Positions 13,968-27,174 of a stretch of DNA of 64,000 nt are shown one piece after another (the first letter of the stretch is position 1; each line of letters opens with the position of its first letter). Both the position numbers and the translations under genes were made by a program. The DNA lies in NCBI GenBank assembly GCA_002189035.1, contig CM007989.1, positions 3,658,001-3,722,000 of the forward strand, read 5' to 3'. The notes under the pieces are model-generated. The model made no database searches, had not been told where the DNA came from, and saw only the letters and a program-made list of their open reading frames with translations. Source of the DNA: Utricularia gibba. Taxonomy: Eukaryota > Streptophyta > Magnoliopsida > Lamiales > Lentibulariaceae.

Positions 13968-15272
13968 TTGCGACAAGTGGCCTACTGGCCCGAATGCTTT
14001 GATTACTTCCAGGAACTCCAGCGCACCCTGGTTTTTCGACTTGAAGAAAGAGGAAGCTTGAAATCCCCTTTCTTACCACACACACACAAAAAGAATATAT
14101 ACCCGTGGCACGTGGCGAAGATCCATTACACCTCAACAAACCAGGCAGCTCCTCCGTCACCTTTATTCTCTCCCCACCTTTCCGATCATTCTAAATGCTA
14201 ATTTATTCTCATGGATTTTTTATGTCTTGTCATGCATTCCCTGGAAGTGCTGTTATATCTACTACTATTCTTCCCAGTGCTTGTCGTACTCTGTTTTTTG
14301 TTTTCGAATTTATTTCTTCATCCGGGTCAGGTGTCAGAAATCTCATTTGGAATTGGTTTTTGGGTAAGAAAACCGAAAGCTGAAGCTTTACTTGTGTGTT
14401 GAATTGGTTTGACGGGTTCTGGCCATGGATACTGTGGTAAAGGTTGGTTCTTTTCCTCTCAATCCATATAGCTTTTTTGATTCTAGATCGTTTCTCTGCA
14501 ATCGTGAAGAAGGGATCTGTGTGTGATACCTTCAGCAGGAGATTGTGGAAGTTCATGTGCGTTTAGAATGATGAACACTGGAACGCATCATTTGACTTTG
14601 TCGACAAAGTGGAGTTTTTGAACACAGCCTTTCATGCTCTTGTTGCATCCTAGAGAAGACGGTGTTGAATGTTAGAGATTAGTGAAATACAAACATAGTT
14701 TTGTTTGAAGCAATGCCGCTGGTTGAGAAGCATGAACAGAGGTCCCCGTGGTCTTTTTGTGGTTGCAGAGAGTGATTGTATTGCAGTTTGGTTGTTCGCA
14801 GGAGCCCAATTTAAGACGTTTGTTGCACTTTATTGTTCAAGATCCATCTCCAGAGGCGTTCCCGATTAAGGATAGTATTGCTCGAAACATGAATCTCTAT
14901 GACGGATGCACTCCTCTGGAACAAAAAGTTCATTTTTGCACTGGCTGCATTTTCTCATCTAATCTATAGATCCTGATTGCATGCCTTCGAATGCCAATGG
15001 CATACGGATGCAGGATACACACTTTTTAGTTAATGGCTACCCAATTTCGCTCCCTACATCAGTAGAATCCAAGTCCATTTACTGCAGATTTGTTTCATAG
15101 CATACACATAAGCCCCCTCAAAAAAGAAAAAAGGAAAATCAAGTCGGATTGCAAACAGTGTAAGTAGCGTGCTTTATTGACATTCGTCCAGGTAGAGCAA
15201 GTACCAGCACACGAGAGTCTGCAGTGCATGTTCAAAGAAAGCAGAGCGTTTTGGCTGCTCGATGGCGGGAGC

Positions 15273-18200
15273 TCAGCAATAGAACATCACCCTCTTGACG
15301 TTATCGCGAAGCGGAGGCAGGGCTCTCACAGCAGGAGCACCACCGGAGCCCGAGCCCCGTGTGCTTCGTGCGCCAACACCACCAGCACCACGTCCAGCAG
15401 CCGCACTGGACATGGAGCCACTGTCAGAGGTTTCAGGCTCCATGTAGAAGCGAGCGCGGAATGCAGCAAGGTGGGCATAGTACGCAGGAGGCACTGCAAT
15501 CAAAGCCACAAAGATTTCATCGTACGCACAAACACATGCAAGAGGCGTGGATGTTGTCTACAAGTTGATACATACCAATGGAAACGGAGCGGGTACACCT
15601 TGCGTAGCTGTAGACCAAAATTTAATGAAATTAAGAGTGAATGACAGCAACGATTGCACATTGTATAATAGGAACAAATCTCACGTGTAACAGAGGTTGT
15701 TAGTCAACGTCTGCAGAGCATCGGCCGAGAACTTGTTTTCATCCCACAAAACATGATAATGTGCGGGGCGGCTAGTACCCTGTTATTGAAAAGTGAAACT
15801 ATCTCAGCTATTGAGTTATTCCAAATAAACACACAATAATTAAAAAAGAAAACACGCTTTACCTGTATCCCAGCATGGCTGCAAAGGTAGAAATCGAACT
15901 CAGTAGGATGGCAGATCTTGGAGTCCACAACAGTACCTGAATGGTTTTAAATGCCACAGGTATGTTAACAGTCACTAAATCGGGGTAAACAAAACAAGAA
16001 TGGCGTAGTGAAGCATACCAGGTAAAATATTCCCACTCTTGTCAACTGATCGTCTATCGTTGTGGTTGCTTGCAAAAAGGCGAGTATGGTGGCGCTTCTG
16101 AACCACAACAAACGTAACAGTGGGCTGGTAGTTTGATTCAAGCGATGCACAGGCCTGAGGTTGGATGTAACCGAAGTCACTCGAATGACCTACTTATATT
16201 GAAGCTTAAGGAGCAATGAACAACTCACCTTTCGTATGGCATCAAGTTCATGGAGTAAAACTTGATAAAACTGCCCTTCACTAACACCATCCCTGAAGGA
16301 GCGTAACATGGCAAAAAATTATATGGTATGCCAACATTCCAGCCTTGTGATGTTAAATCTCTAAAGCTATTACCGATAAAATATAATTCTCTGAGGCTTC
16401 TGCCCAGTAGCTTTACGGAAGGATATAAGTAGTTCCCTGCCAATGCACCAAAAAGTCAATATTAAAGTCCAAGAATATGCATTGAGCATTCAAATTTGCT
16501 AAAAAAATTAAATGCATACTTTATCATGCCGCCATGCACTAATCCCTTGACAGGATCCTGCCATGTCTTGTACAGGTCTTGTATGAGCTCTTGCCTGTGT
16601 GCCTGGGCTGACACTAAACCCGCATACTTCGTAACTTCAGGCCAATCTTGAGATGCAACCACCTTATAAGAGGAAGGAGTGAAGCATAAGAAACTACAAA
16701 AGTTCACTTAAAAACTGTAAATTTTCAACATACTGCTGCAATCGACGGACTAGAATCTTCCCCAGGATGTGGATGTGTAACATCAGCACCAAAAATGATA
16801 GTTGGGCGTTCACTGACAATAGGTATGCGCAGTGAAAGTGCATCTCGAAGAACCGTGTTCCTTCCTCCAACCTTTACATTTATCTTCAATGACACATTGG
16901 CTAGGTACTGTTTGTTCAGCTTGAAAACATGCTTCTGAAGACAACATTGTGAAACAATGCCAAGATCTGTTTCACAAATCCGCTTCAAATCACCTGTGGA
17001 AATCAGCTGAGTTACACACACCTTCAAAAAATTGTGTTTCAGAAAAAATAGCTACCATATAGGGACCCATTGTTGTCAGGAAGCAGTACAATCAGCAAGT
17101 CAAGCTCCTTTCTCTCAGGTGGCAACCTTTGCATTGCGTCATGGTATCTTGCCTTGAGAACTTTCTCGAGTTGATCAGGTTTTGCGGAGATAACAGGGAC
17201 AATTGGATCAGGATTAAAATCCTGCATGCAAAAACTGCATTTTCACCTCGAAAAGTAAATACAAACCAAACACAAAATTTGCATACCATTCCAGACGTAA
17301 TGCACATTTGGACAAGTTCGCGGCAGAAATTGCGTGCAGCAATGTCTTGAATATTCCTTGCGAAGTTAATGCATGTCCAAGAATTTACTGTGCCACCATT
17401 TACCACCCTCTACATAATGCCATCACATCAAAAAATCAGCAAACGTGATAGTAATAAAGAGCGCCATGCAAACAGGAACTGATGCAACATATGCGAAGCA
17501 CCTTGTTCATCATATTCCACTGCCCCACCACTGGAAGACAGTCTTTTTCTCGACCAGAATCATGATACTTTAGCTGCAAAAGAAATAAATAAATCAGAAA
17601 GAGAAATCTAGACAAGTCAAAACTGATTTTATACTTACCCACGGAGGAGGCAAAACACGAGCCTCAACTTGGGCCAAATTTGGACTAATTTTTATTCCAA
17701 ATTCCACAGCATACGGGTCGTTATCATAAGAATTGTGCTTTACAGTCTGTTAAAAACTTATAAAATACCATCAGAACAATTCCATTAATTGAAGGTGATT
17801 CCATATGTATGCAACTATAATAAAGGCAACTAACATCATGTATGTCTTTCTCCCTTTCATGGGGACGTTGGCAGGTGACCTTTAACAAGGCAGTGATCTG
17901 TTTTTCATTTAACCTTTTGGAGTATCGCTGCCCTTGAACGATCTTGCAAACCTAGTATAACAAAAACACAACAGTGAACAAGAGCACAATGCATTTTCAT
18001 CAGACTACGGGATCACAAACCTCCATTGGAAGATAATTAGGCCTCTGAGTGTTGCCAACTTGAAGACACGGCCACTGTGTATGCTGAATAACAAAGCCAT
18101 ATGTCTCACGGAAGTATTCAACCACAGACTTCATAGTTCCTCTTTCATCAACACGAAACCTTGACATCAAAAAGAATTCCATGAACGCAGGTAACTGGTT

Positions 18201-20005
18201 AAGATTGAAAAAAAAAGGGCTCTAATATAATAGTTCGCACAAAATTCGTAACATAATTGACCAAAAAGCATGTGCCCACCTCTGCATGGAAGCAAAAACT
18301 TTCGACAAATTGGTCCCAGATATCTAATCAATTTTTTCGGTAATCAAATTGGTCCAAGAGATCTAAGATAATCAAAAGCTTACGTTAATTCTCGTGTTGC
18401 CTGAGATGTTAAGCCAGAAATGCGGTACTTCCTCCGCATATTCCCCCGGTGGGTAACTTCAACTTTAATGCCTCTTAGAGCCTTTTTGATCTGAAAAAAA
18501 AAAAAATCAAATGAGTATCACCCAGTTCTATCCAACTGTGAATTTCGATATCAAAATAAGAATGGACTCATCTTTTCTGACCTTAACACGATCAGCATCA
18601 GACAAAGGTCTACCTGACACATCCCTATTCAGCAACTTTGCAACAAAATCAATCACTGGAAGTGGTTCAATAAAAGCAGTGGACGACATATCTGTCAAGG
18701 AAAAGGAGATGGATGATAACTTGAAAATTCAGAAAACCAACAATCATATTACAAACGACTGGAGATGCTGAACTCACCTATATTCAATGACAAACCCATC
18801 TGTGTGGGTCGGATACTTTGATAAAAACCACGCCAACTTTCAAGTCCATCCCCCAAAGGCTGCCTTGTACCCAAATCCGGGGAATAAAAAGATCGTCCGA
18901 CTGGACAGTAGCTGGGACTGAAATGATCATGAGTCATTTTAAATAGTCTGTAATTACTAATTTCAGTTATTTAAACCATACCGTTTGGTGGGGAGTTCGC
19001 GTAAAACAATATCCAAGACCTGCAAAGCCTCCTGGGGTGCATCTGCTTGTCTTCCTTGTAAAAACATTGCCAGATGGTGCAAGTCTGCACGCGCTGCAAA
19101 CTTGATCACCACCTTGAAATCTCTCTCCCTCCTGCATTCAAGATTTGAGGTACACGGATATCATGAGACGAGATGGAATATGATTAAAAACAAGTGAAAA
19201 TATGTAAATTAAAAAGGACAAAGACCTGACACCGCCTTGGCCATCATCTTCATCGACAAGGGTGATCTTGAATTCCTTTAAAATAAAGGGCAGTGGCCCT
19301 GCAGTATACAGACTCTTCCTTCCATCATATGCAGGAAGCCTCTTTCCCAGGTGAGAATCCTTGTAAAGCTTCACCAGTTGCTGAATGACAGCTCGATTCA
19401 CTCCACGTGATGTCACCTCAGGCGTAATTGTGACCTGAAAACAAGTTAGCCGTGCTCGACGTTACACTACTAATGTAGTCGACAAGAGAGAGTGTAAAAT
19501 ATAAACAACTTACATCATACTGATGAAAATCCTTATCAGGCAACTCGGCAAAAAAGTGGTTGGCCTTCACCATGCATCTAATACCATCGACACCCTTACC
19601 CGGCCTTGGGGGGAATCTAATGGACTTGCTTGAAGCAGGCTGCATCTGTTGCTGCAGTTTACTTTGATGTGTCGGATCCGCCAACTCAACAGAAACGGGT
19701 CCAGTGTCCCGAGAAGAACTTGCCTCTCCATATGTTTTATGTTCAACTACAGGTTTGTAAGCGGACTGTGTAGCTTGGTGCAGGTCCGGAGCCGCTGGTC
19801 TAGATGACCCACCAGCAACCTGGTACTGCTGAGCAGGCGCCCCCCGTCCACCTCCGCCATAGCCTCGTGGAGGGCCCCGGCCTCGCCCACCATATGGTGG
19901 CTGCTGGAATGGAGGGCGCTGACTGCCACCCCGCCCACCGCTAGCTTCCTGAGGCTCGGATCCCTCACTGCTTCCAGGTAGGTCGGTTCTTCGCTTCCTC
20001 ACCAT
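15273..20005 (-). CDS. AGO1: ARGONAUTE 1, miRNA slicer
   Basis: Core of the plant RISC: binds miRNAs and cleaves or represses target mRNAs. Twenty-one exons join in frame to 1,006 residues; the first is 20005-19514 and the last 15493-15273. The start MVRKRRTD, the Gly/Arg/Gln-rich N-terminus and the C-terminus NVKRVMFYC are AGO1 hallmarks. The PAZ part has [12 protein letters not shown] upstream and [24 protein letters not shown] has [31 protein letters not shown] (first catalytic Asp), [10 protein letters not shown] (glutamate finger), [13 protein letters not shown] (second Asp) and [16 protein letters not shown] (catalytic His), so the slicer tetrad is complete. A miR168 site lies in exon 1. 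Nothing is broken; all intron phases agree. Members of the same clade such as AGO5/MEL1 are less likely because of the start and the miR168 site. Confidence 0.96.
19771..19791 (-). promoter_or_regulatory. miR168 target site in AGO1 exon 1
   Basis: The plus strand here matches the known miR168 sequence (recalled) at 18 of 21 positions, differing at miRNA positions 2, 17 and 21. Positions 3-16, including the 10-11 cleavage centre, pair perfectly with the AGO1 mRNA. The site encodes PDLHQA, where the Arabidopsis site encodes PELHQA. It supports the conserved feedback in which AGO1 loaded with miR168 limits its own mRNA. Confidence 0.9.
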
Positions 20006-21793
20006 TGCTCCTCTGCAACTAAAAAGGAAAAAAAAAAAAAAACAAATCCAATTCAAAGTGCATACACTATCATTAAACAAGAGATATACAGAATCCCCGT
20101 TCCAATTCAAACACGATCGCACAAAAAACCCAGCACAGAAGTTCTCAACGTGAAAAACAGTAACTTCAGTGCACATCCACCATTCCGGGCTACAAATTTC
20201 AAATCAAGCCGAGAAACCAAAACCACAGCACAAGCGCAAACAACAACCATTAGATCTGGAATCAAGTTGACGCGAATCTGAAACAATCTACCTTCCGCCA
20301 CCAAAGCTCTAATCCTCTGTCAAAACCCTAGTCAAGAGGGAACTGCAGCCATAAGGAAAATAAAAAACTGACTTCCAATATCGTAAAAAGTAGGATATAA
20401 CCAAGACGGAGAGGGGGTATACTTTTATAATGCGCCTTTAAAGTACACAAAATAACAAAAATGCCACAGCGTGTGCTCCCATGAAAAGACAACTCAGTCC
20501 CTTTCCATGTTTTGGGTAAATTACACTTTCTACCTTTCAAAACCACATATTACACTTTCAGTCCTGTCCTCTTTCGACGCCTTCAACCAGCGCAAGCACA
20601 CGCTCATCCACTCTTCTATACAATCCACGCTTTTCTCATCTCCAAAGACAACATCTCCTCTGTGTGGCAGTGGGAGGATCCTCAACAGTTGACAGGGAAT
20701 CCGCTTTCTGGACGTTGTTATTTTTGAAGGAAAAGAGGTGCGACAGAATGGGCAGTTGCAGGAATTACGCAAGAAGGGCGGGGCCTATGCGTAATAAATA
20801 AAAAAGTTCCGTGGAGCGCATTGGGCACAGTGAGGGGGACTTGACCCACATGATTGTCCACTACCGGTCTCGATTCGTGCAGACCGGAGGAAATGGAGCG
20901 GGCAGGGGCAGCCGCGGATGCCCGTTCCGTGAGGGCACGCGCCACGGGACGAGGCCACGTTGCCACGCGCTAGCTGTGCGCGTGAGGGTTGGTGGGCGTG
21001 GCGTGAATGACGGGTCAGATCCCTCTCTGGATTTACTGCCGCAGACCTTGTAATAATAAACCCTATTTTATCCGCTGGGCCCCCTCTTTGTAATAAAATC
21101 CACTCCCTTGCCTTGCTTTTGCTGAGGACGACGGAGGAAGTTGTTTGTGGTATGGAATTGGAAGCGAACGGCAAGACGGTGGAAGCGAGTCGCACTGACA
21201 CGCCGGGCGTATCCATAAATGAATTGGGGGAAATTGGCGCCGTGTCGCGATCCGCGTTGGGAGGGAAAGGTGTTGTAGAACCCTAGTAGACATATCTTAT
21301 CTGCAAGAGAGCCGCGTCGCGCTCCGTGTCGCGCTGGGAAGTAAATTGGCCCTCGAAGGGGTCCCTTCTGCAATGTGAATTTCGTTGGCCCATCGGGACC
21401 ATTTCCGGTCGAGCTTGGAAGCCACAGACCTTCACTCTCAGGCATGGCTGTAATTACAGTGCTGTCGGAGCGCACCGGATTCCGCTTACACTCAAGATCA
21501 AGAGTTTTTTGTATAAATTATATGGCATTTTGAGATTTAATATTGTTTATTTTAAAATGAGATGAATGTGGGTAATTTAGGGTTTTTAAAATTGGGTATA
21601 AAAATATCTTTTTTATTTAAAATTTGGAATGTAAATGGGTATGATAAATAAACGAAATTATTATTGTGGTGATTTTTGGGAATGGATAAATAAGGGATTT
21701 GGTGCGAGTAGTTTTTATTTAATATTTTTGGGTTTTGTTATTTGAGTTTTTAATTCCATATTTATTGACATTTAATTTTTTGGGCATTTGCAG
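20006..21793. other. Divergent spacer, AGO1 and DHHA1 gene 5' regions
   Basis: Contains the AGO1 5' leader (a poly-pyrimidine tract just before the ATG, in gene orientation, suggests a 5' UTR intron), a GC-rich block around 20880-21010 and an AT-rich, intron-like block 21490-21790. The unplaced first exon of the DHHA1 gene should lie here. Candidate short coding starts are at 21152 and 21444, but neither is proven. Confidence 0.5.
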
Positions 21794-24128
21794 GTACAGC
21801 GTAATGATGTCCGCGGTAGCTCGCTGCTGCCGGCGGCCGGGAAAAGGTGTGCGGTGCTGTATCACTATCCGTGCCCCGACGGCGCGTTCGCGCACTTGCG
21901 GCGCATCTATATTTCTCCAGTTTGCGGAGCTCCGCGGCACCACCTCCGATGTTCATTCCGAACACTGTATATTCTCCCCTGAGGTCCCCCTTCTTCCCAT
22001 ACTTGAAAACTGCACAAATCTGCTTCCTTTTTCTTTGCTCGTCCGTGATTTACGGTGCTTTTTTGTGTTTGCAGAACTGAGGATTTACCGCTCGACCAAC
22101 TCGGCAGCGTTTACCTCCTGGATTTCGTGGGCCCTCCTGGGTTCATCCAGCAGCTGTCCCCTAAAGTTGGAAGGCAATTAATTATTGATGTTCCCCAATT
22201 ATTCTGCTCTTAAAGATTATTGGTTGGCTTCATTAATGGTTGTTGATATTGAGACCGATTCCGAAAATGAGAGTTGTTTTGGTGAATTGTGAAATTTATG
22301 GACCCAAACAATGGAAACCTTGTTGTGAAAGATGCCCGGTGTCAGTTTTCTTGATTTGGGATTCACTGATGGTTTGTTTAGACTAATCCTGGGGGTTTAT
22401 GCGAGACTTTATTTGGATTCCCACCAGCTTAAGGAAAGAGAACACCGTGACACGTGTTTTAGTGGAAAGATCATACTTTTTTCTTTACATCCTTTTGTTT
22501 GTTATTAAAGTCAAGGTACTGGACCTAAATCTGATAGGGGAATGGTGTATTTTTATAATAAGCTTATGGCTTCCTTCCCCCTGCATGTGTATCTTATCGT
22601 TTTTTTCTCGATTGGATCGCAGGGTTGTGGTCCTTGATCATCACAAAACTGCACTAGAAATGTTGGGATCAGGGATAGAAAGTAGTGGCAATATTACCAA
22701 AGTTATAGATATGGGGAGGAGTGGAGCCACCATCGCTTTTGACTATTTCAAGCGCAAACTCCTTGGTGGGAATTTGAACGGTGATAAAAATGTTGCCTTT
22801 GAGGAATTTCAAAGAGTACGGAGGCTTTTTGAATATATTGAGGATGCAGATTTGTGGAGGTGGAAACTTCCTAATAGCAAGGCATTCAGCTTGGGACTGA
22901 AGTATTTGAACATTGAATTTGATGTGACATCAAATCCATTCTTGTTCCAGCAGGTAACTCGTCGGTGAATCTCGGAGATACATGAAAATGCTATCGTTAG
23001 GAAATACTGCCCCTAGCACTGAAACATCAGATTTGGACTTCGTATGTTTTCCTGTTGAATAATGTATGACATTGCGTACGACTGAGTCTCAAAAGAATTG
23101 TCCCTTCATCATATGATGTGCAATCATCATCTTATGAGCCTGCATGTTAAGAAGGATTGGTCAGGGAAAAACTATATTCCATAGCCAGACAACATCAATC
23201 ATGCTCAGCGTATCATTAGTGGCTTGTAGTTAAAGTTGTATACTTTATAGAATGAGAATGCACCAATTTAGGTGAAGAAAATTCTCGATTTCACTGTGTT
23301 TGGTTTGGGAAATAAATGTTAGAATTTTGGTTATAAACAAGGAGCAATTCCTTTTTGTAAATTCTTACAGAAGCTCCTGTCTTGCATAGGAAAAGAACTT
23401 CAATGAATTTATTACATATGTGGAAAACCCTGCTAGTATGCTGTAAACAACCTGTATTGTTTTTTTTCTTCAGCTGCTCTCGCTTGACATCGAAACAGTC
23501 ATAAGCCAGGGCATGTCAAGCTTTGATCGCTATCACAGAATCATCAGTGAAGCTCTTGAGACATCCTATGCGATTAGTCTTGGTGGTGGAGTTTTTGGTC
23601 ATTGCCTGGTAAACTATTGATGACAAAAAATCATGTTTTCTTGTACATCTCAGGCAGTTGAGTTGCATTTCATGATCTTCATTTTATTGTGGATTCAGGC
23701 TGTTGAAGTTGATGCTTCTGTCTCTGAGTTGAAAAGCGAGATTGGCAATCAGCTGGCCGCTAAGAGCCTCGAAAAGAACTTGAGGTTTTCACTTTTTATG
23801 TGTATCATCATGTTTACTTGTTTCCGGTTTTTAAACATAGTTTCAACGTCATTATAGAGGAATGGGAGCTGTTGTTTACCGAGTACCACAGCTTCAATGT
23901 GATGGAATGCTGAAAGTCAGCCTCAGGAGTTTAGGCACAGAGGATACCACCACCATATCTCAGGTACGTTCTGCTAATAAAATTTGTTGTGCCCATCTAC
24001 CATACCTCATTTGATGTTTAATGCAGAAATACGGAGGTGGGGGTCATCAGAAGGCTAGTTCATTCATGATAAATGATGAAGAGTTTCAGAAGTGGAAGGT
24101 CTGCACAAATGACTCGACCTTGATTTAA
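21794..24128 (+). CDS. DHHA1-domain protein (5' end unresolved, one frameshift)
   Basis: Relative of DHH-family phosphoesterases; the plant member's substrate is unknown to me. Exons: 21794-21983, 22075-22173, 22623-22953, 23474-23608, 23699-23784, 23858-23963 and 24027-24128. Motifs: AVLYHYPCPDGAFA (metal-site Asp), VYLLDFVGPPGF, VVVLDHHKTA (the DHH box) and a C-terminal DHHA1 segment ending KYGGGGHQKASSF, which should bind substrate. In the first exon the frame changes between DGAFA and LAAHLYF at 21892/21893; one extra G would join them as homologues have it. No in-frame ATG precedes the first exon, which begins at an acceptor (TTTGCAG), so an upstream coding exon is needed. The intron after 22173 uses a GC donor. 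Confidence 0.8.
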
Positions 24129-24608
24129 GATGCAGTCTGGCTCTATCCTTATTTTTGTGTCTGTATTTCATTATTGCTGGTTGATGATAGTTAATTTTTC
24201 AATAAAGAGATTCATTCGCTCAGAGCCATGGACCCCCACCCACAAAGTCGCATGGCAGAAGAACTGCAGTTGTTCCTGATCTGATCTCATGTTTAGTGGG
24301 GGCTGGGGCCTCATGTTGAGGACAAGAAAAGTGATTAGTCTGTGTCCTGTTGCGCCTTTTGGAAATGATCTCAATTTATGTGATAGATTCCAAAGAACAA
24401 ACAGGAATTCCCAAAAGAGAAGGCTCCAATAGTGAAGGGCTTATTACAATGATCCAAACATCACAAAGACATTCCATGGTGAGGGTAAAAACCAAATCTT
24501 TTATAGAGTAGCATCGTAAACTGGCTGCATCAGCCAAAAGTAATAGAACAGAAAGGGAAAGAAAAAAAGATAAAGAAAGCTAAGTACAGTTGAGAATTCC
24601 TTGTGCTT
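24129..24608. other. Convergent 3' spacer
   Basis: Holds the 3' UTRs of the DHHA1 gene and of the NAC gene. No coding sequence recognised. Confidence 0.5.
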
Positions 24609-26561
24609 TTAGTTTATGAAATTCAGCTGAGAGACCTCTTCACCACACCAGACATCATCTGTGATGAACTGCATCCATGATTCATCTTTGTTCTCGTCTC
24701 TATCTTCTTCCTCTATGTTGCATATCGTGGATGATGATGCTAAGGGAAAGTCTGGAGACTGCGTCTCATGCTCTGTTGGGTACATTGGCCCTTGCATGTA
24801 GTCAAGAAACGACAGGTCCCTGGACAGCCCTTGCTCTTCTACTTCTGAGATCAAAACATTTTTCTTGAAAACGCGGCACAATGCATATGAATCCTGCAAG
24901 ACGAATTTTATACATGCAACGTCACATTAACTTCAGTGCTTCAGACAAATGATATCCATATCAACATATGTAAAACCAAAAACAAGGTTCTGTGATGTTG
25001 GCTTGTGGGGAGGGCTGCGGGAGAATAAAGTGAAAAGTTGGCCGACAGGGCACCTTCTTACAAAAACGAAAGTGGGGTAATGTAACTTTTGGAAATAAAC
25101 AAAAATAATTTCCTTATAAAGAGAGCATGATTCCTACAAGATCAGGGGAATATGATGAGCACAAAAGCAAAAGGACGCAACGTGTTGATGATTGGGCGGG
25201 GATGCATGATAAGATCAGGTGTAGCCTTACGAAAGAATTGCACTTTTGTCTCAACCCCCTCCCTACCCCCCCTGAAAGACAAAGTGACACCAAACCATGT
25301 CACTCAAGAGATCTGTGTGTGATGCCTCTGCAAGAAAAGAATCACATAAAACTCATATTTGCTGTTTCCTATGTCTATATTCGTAGACATATTCAAGAAA
25401 AAATTGTGAAAGTTCTTACAACATTTAAATGTGTAATCTCAGTGATCATGCACGAATGAGCAATGCCATGCAGATCATGATGAAAATAAAAATTCCTGCA
25501 GATGATGACAAGAATAAAGTACACAGGGACAGACATGTGGGCTTGTGGTTTTGAGGCAGGAAGACACGACTGCACATGGATAAAAGCTAAGGCATGATGT
25601 TCTTTTGTATCTGCACTTCTATGAAAGTGAAAAGAGGTAGAAAAAATAGAGAAACAAATGCTTTTTTTCTCACTGTGAATCAGGGGCTGGAAATCAGTGC
25701 TTTTAAGGTCAAATGGTGACATTGTAAGAGTTATCATAACCATGGAGAAACATAAAGCGGAGGGAAAGGAAGAGGTGAAGATAACAATTTCTATGACGAA
25801 GACGCAAGGTTTCTGAGTTTCATGTTTTTCATGGACTCCTTTTATTTGTTTGAAATTGCTTTACCATAGTGGTGGTTAAACCATACGAGCTACCTGGATT
25901 CCAGAGGCCTCTTCCATGTCCTTATCGTCAAGACGATACTCGTGCATCACCCAATCAGTCCTTATTCCCTGTGGTGCTCTTCCTCTATAATAAACAAGAG
26001 TTTTCTTCATGCCAACAGACCTGTTTTGGCTAGTCACTCTCCTGTCCTTCCCTGTAGATTTCCAATATCCTGCTCGAGTGGCACGGTTCGTACGGAACCC
26101 ATTTGGGTACTTCCGGTCTCTAGGCCCAAAAAAGTACCACTCCGGATCTCTACTAGGCAAGAAAGATTTCTCTTCAAGAAAAAAGTACATAAGAATCAGT
26201 TGATGAATTGCCTTGACACTGAAAACAAACCTTAGCTAGCATGTCGAATGCACATATCCAGCAATGAATTTTCTAGTTTTTCTCTATCCAACGTTGCTTA
26301 TATCATCCCTAACATGCATAATATACATTCCATTACATCATAACAGCATAAGACTGGTATGTTTTTTCATGGAAGCAAGAGGAAAAAAAATTTCTTCTAC
26401 TCACCAGCTAAATCCCAAGGCTCACATTTGTAAAGATCAACTTCAGGTATAATATCAAGCTCAATTTCTAGTCCATGGATTTTCCTTTTGAGATAGTAGT
26501 TCACCAGCTCTTCATCAGTGGGGTGGAACCTGAAACCGGGAGGTAGTCCGACTGGAGCCAT
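24609..26561 (-). CDS. NAC-domain transcription factor (NAC020/045/086-like)
   Basis: Plant DNA-binding regulator. Three exons (26561-26405, 26171-25894, 24893-24609) give 239 residues. The NAC domain fills about residues 1-150: [20 protein letters not shown] (A), [15 protein letters not shown] (C), [20 protein letters not shown] (D start), STGKDRRV and [23 protein letters not shown], with [11 protein letters not shown] at its end. The sequence is closest in my memory to the group with NAC020, NAC045 and NAC086, which act in phloem sieve-element development. The C-terminal activation region is only about 80 residues, acidic, and ends VSQLNFIN. There is no membrane anchor. The second intron is about 1 kb. 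The ATG matches the conserved family start. Confidence 0.93.
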
Positions 26562-27174
26562 GATCACGAGCAACGTCTGCTGTGCAGCATCTCAACTACT
26601 AAGAACAGAAGAAAGAAAACCAGACCAGTTTTGAGCCATTGATCCGAAGGTGTACTTATACCAAGGGATCCCCTTGAGACCATTTAAACTTTTTTTCTTT
26701 TTTAGATTCTGAGAAGCGTTTCCTGAAAGCCCCTTGTCTCAATACGAATGAAAAAAGGAAAATGAGATCACAATTCCATAAACTTGCAGATAATTAGTCT
26801 TCACTGTTTATCAGCTTCAATAGAACTCTACTTTCACATGATGACACTCAGTGTTTGCTTTATTGACTTTCACCAATCAAACTCAAAAGACATTAACAGT
26901 GGCAAGAATTTACAAAGACCATTCTTAAGCATTGTTGTTGCATTTGAAAAATAAACTGCAGTAAGTGAGCTGGCTCCATCTAAATAGTCCACTTTCCACG
27001 CCACTCACATTGAAAAATCGCATTGTGATTACAATACAACATTACATTAAAGACTTTCATAGAAAGTCACGCATGCTATTGCTGCCCTCATTTATTACAT
27101 TTTAAAAGCATAACACGTCCTTGTGGTTTTCCATTTACTACATACATTGTATTAATATGTAAACAGAAGAAAGG
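26562..27174. other. NAC promoter and CNGC 3' region
   Basis: No coding sequence recognised; it should hold the NAC 5' leader and promoter and the channel gene's 3' UTR. Confidence 0.5.

Larger units (their letters stand above)
13546..15272. other. Intergenic, no recognisable gene
   Basis: Between the UPF0114 start and the AGO1 stop I see only short, unconserved reading frames. Features are a 30-bp duplication, a GA microsatellite and a short CA run near 14082. A small ATG frame near 14425 could belong to a non-coding transcript, but nothing supports a protein. The last 300 or so bases should hold the AGO1 3' UTR. Confidence 0.5.

Noticed and set aside
14195-14560. Short frames on both strands in the UPF0114-AGO1 spacer
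   Set aside because: No conserved motifs, frames of about 60-110 codons on both strands, no good splice chain.
21735-22181. 148-codon plus frame starting MLFEFLIPYLL
   Set aside because: It overlaps the DHHA1 exons in a different frame and crosses an intron; a shadow frame.
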